Shown one piece after another: positions 63,791 to 64,000 of a stretch of DNA of 64,000 nucleotides. The stretch's first letter is position 1. Every line of letters begins with the position of its first letter. A program made the position numbers and the translations under genes. The stretch covers positions 38,205 to 102,204 of the forward strand of contig NZ_FNQE01000007.1 in the NCBI RefSeq assembly GCF_900107485.1, given 5' to 3'. Origin of the DNA: Proteiniborus ethanoligenes. Lineage in GTDB: Bacteria; Bacillota; Clostridia; Tissierellales; Proteiniboraceae. The notes below the pieces were generated by a model that worked only from the letters and a program-made list of their open reading frames with translations, was not told where the DNA came from and made no database searches.

Positions 63791-64000
63791 CTTTAATCAC
63801 CTCGTATAATATGTTTAGACCCAGATTTTCAGGTGTCTAAGCATATTTATTTTTATTTAATTTTAATTACAATGTTTAATCGAGATATCCTAATGCTAAA
63901 ATAGAATTAAGAATAGTTAGCGAAGGATAATTCTTCCTCACCTTGCAAAACCATTTGGTTATTGCTTAGAGAGCATGCTTCCTGACTTACTCGTCATATT
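63791..64000. other. Leader/intergenic region at the window end
   Basis: About 210 bp. An imperfect hairpin (ATGTTTAGAC / GTCTAAGCAT, 63811-63844) is followed by T-rich sequence on the plus strand. Near 63940-63960 the palindrome AACCATTTGGTT is present. No confident gene or known riboswitch can be recognised, and the upstream gene is beyond the window. Confidence 0.4.

Noticed and set aside
63959..64000. Possible C-terminal end of a minus-strand gene entering from the window edge
   Set aside because: A short open frame ending in TAA can be read, but fewer than 15 codons are visible and nothing identifies it.

Overview
The window looks like a chromosome segment of a low-GC, anaerobic, spore-forming member of the Clostridia, probably a peptide or amino-acid fermenter (inference). 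Supporting signs are two [FeFe]-hydrogenase genes, a 2-hydroxyacyl-CoA dehydratase activator-type ATPase, SigI/RsgI, a Spo0E-type gene, T-box leaders on aminoacyl-tRNA synthetase genes, and many peptide transporters and peptidases. There is no rRNA, CRISPR array, prophage or intact insertion sequence. Most genes are on the minus strand.

Layout. 1-782: start of ileS on the minus strand, with an AUC-specifier T-box leader and an 11-bp tandem repeat between T-box and start codon. 783-2330: a HAD phosphatase, then three tandem genes for ~40-residue membrane peptides ending in GFGK(W/F). 2353-8807: a complete regulated TRAP uptake module (dctP, dctQ, dctM) with a sigma-54 promoter, a palindromic enhancer-like site, a sigma-54 activator and a sensor kinase with a solute-binding sensor domain. 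8956-14660: small proteins, a beta-CASP nuclease-like protein, an NfeD/SPFH pair, tRNA-Lys and several short genes. 14694-20412: oppABCDF. 21067-25495: a membrane-anchored erythromycin-esterase-like protein that has lost an expected histidine, a TetR/GNAT pair and an alanine/Na+ symporter. 25598-30224: a four-gene operon with a small ferredoxin-like protein, a PAS-containing putative sensory [FeFe]-hydrogenase, a SpoIIE-type phosphatase and a second [FeFe]-hydrogenase. 30569-41344: degV, rsgI-sigI, a 1423-residue activase-like protein, rsmE, and thrS with its T-box.

41381-48888: a YetF protein, HtrA-type protease, cation/proton antiporter followed by a PII-like gene, a two-component system, a ZIP transporter that seems to start at ATT, and a Spo0E-like small gene. 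49066-57498: a GH18 hydrolase, then a tight four-gene operon for a membrane/cell-surface assembly with a 1355-residue VWA protein and an FN3-type membrane-anchored partner; this is the least explained locus. 57752-63790: pepT, a 2-hydroxyacid dehydrogenase and a cell-wall/peptide cluster (serine-hydrolase, M55 D-aminopeptidase, C39-like and NlpC/P60 proteins).

The common themes are peptide and carboxylate import, peptide and wall-peptide breakdown, and hydrogen/redox sensing. Several start codons were chosen from the ribosome binding site rather than the longest open frame, and nine short genes were found by reading. Family assignments come from motif recognition by eye, without database searches; coordinates of hairpins and promoters are hand-counted.
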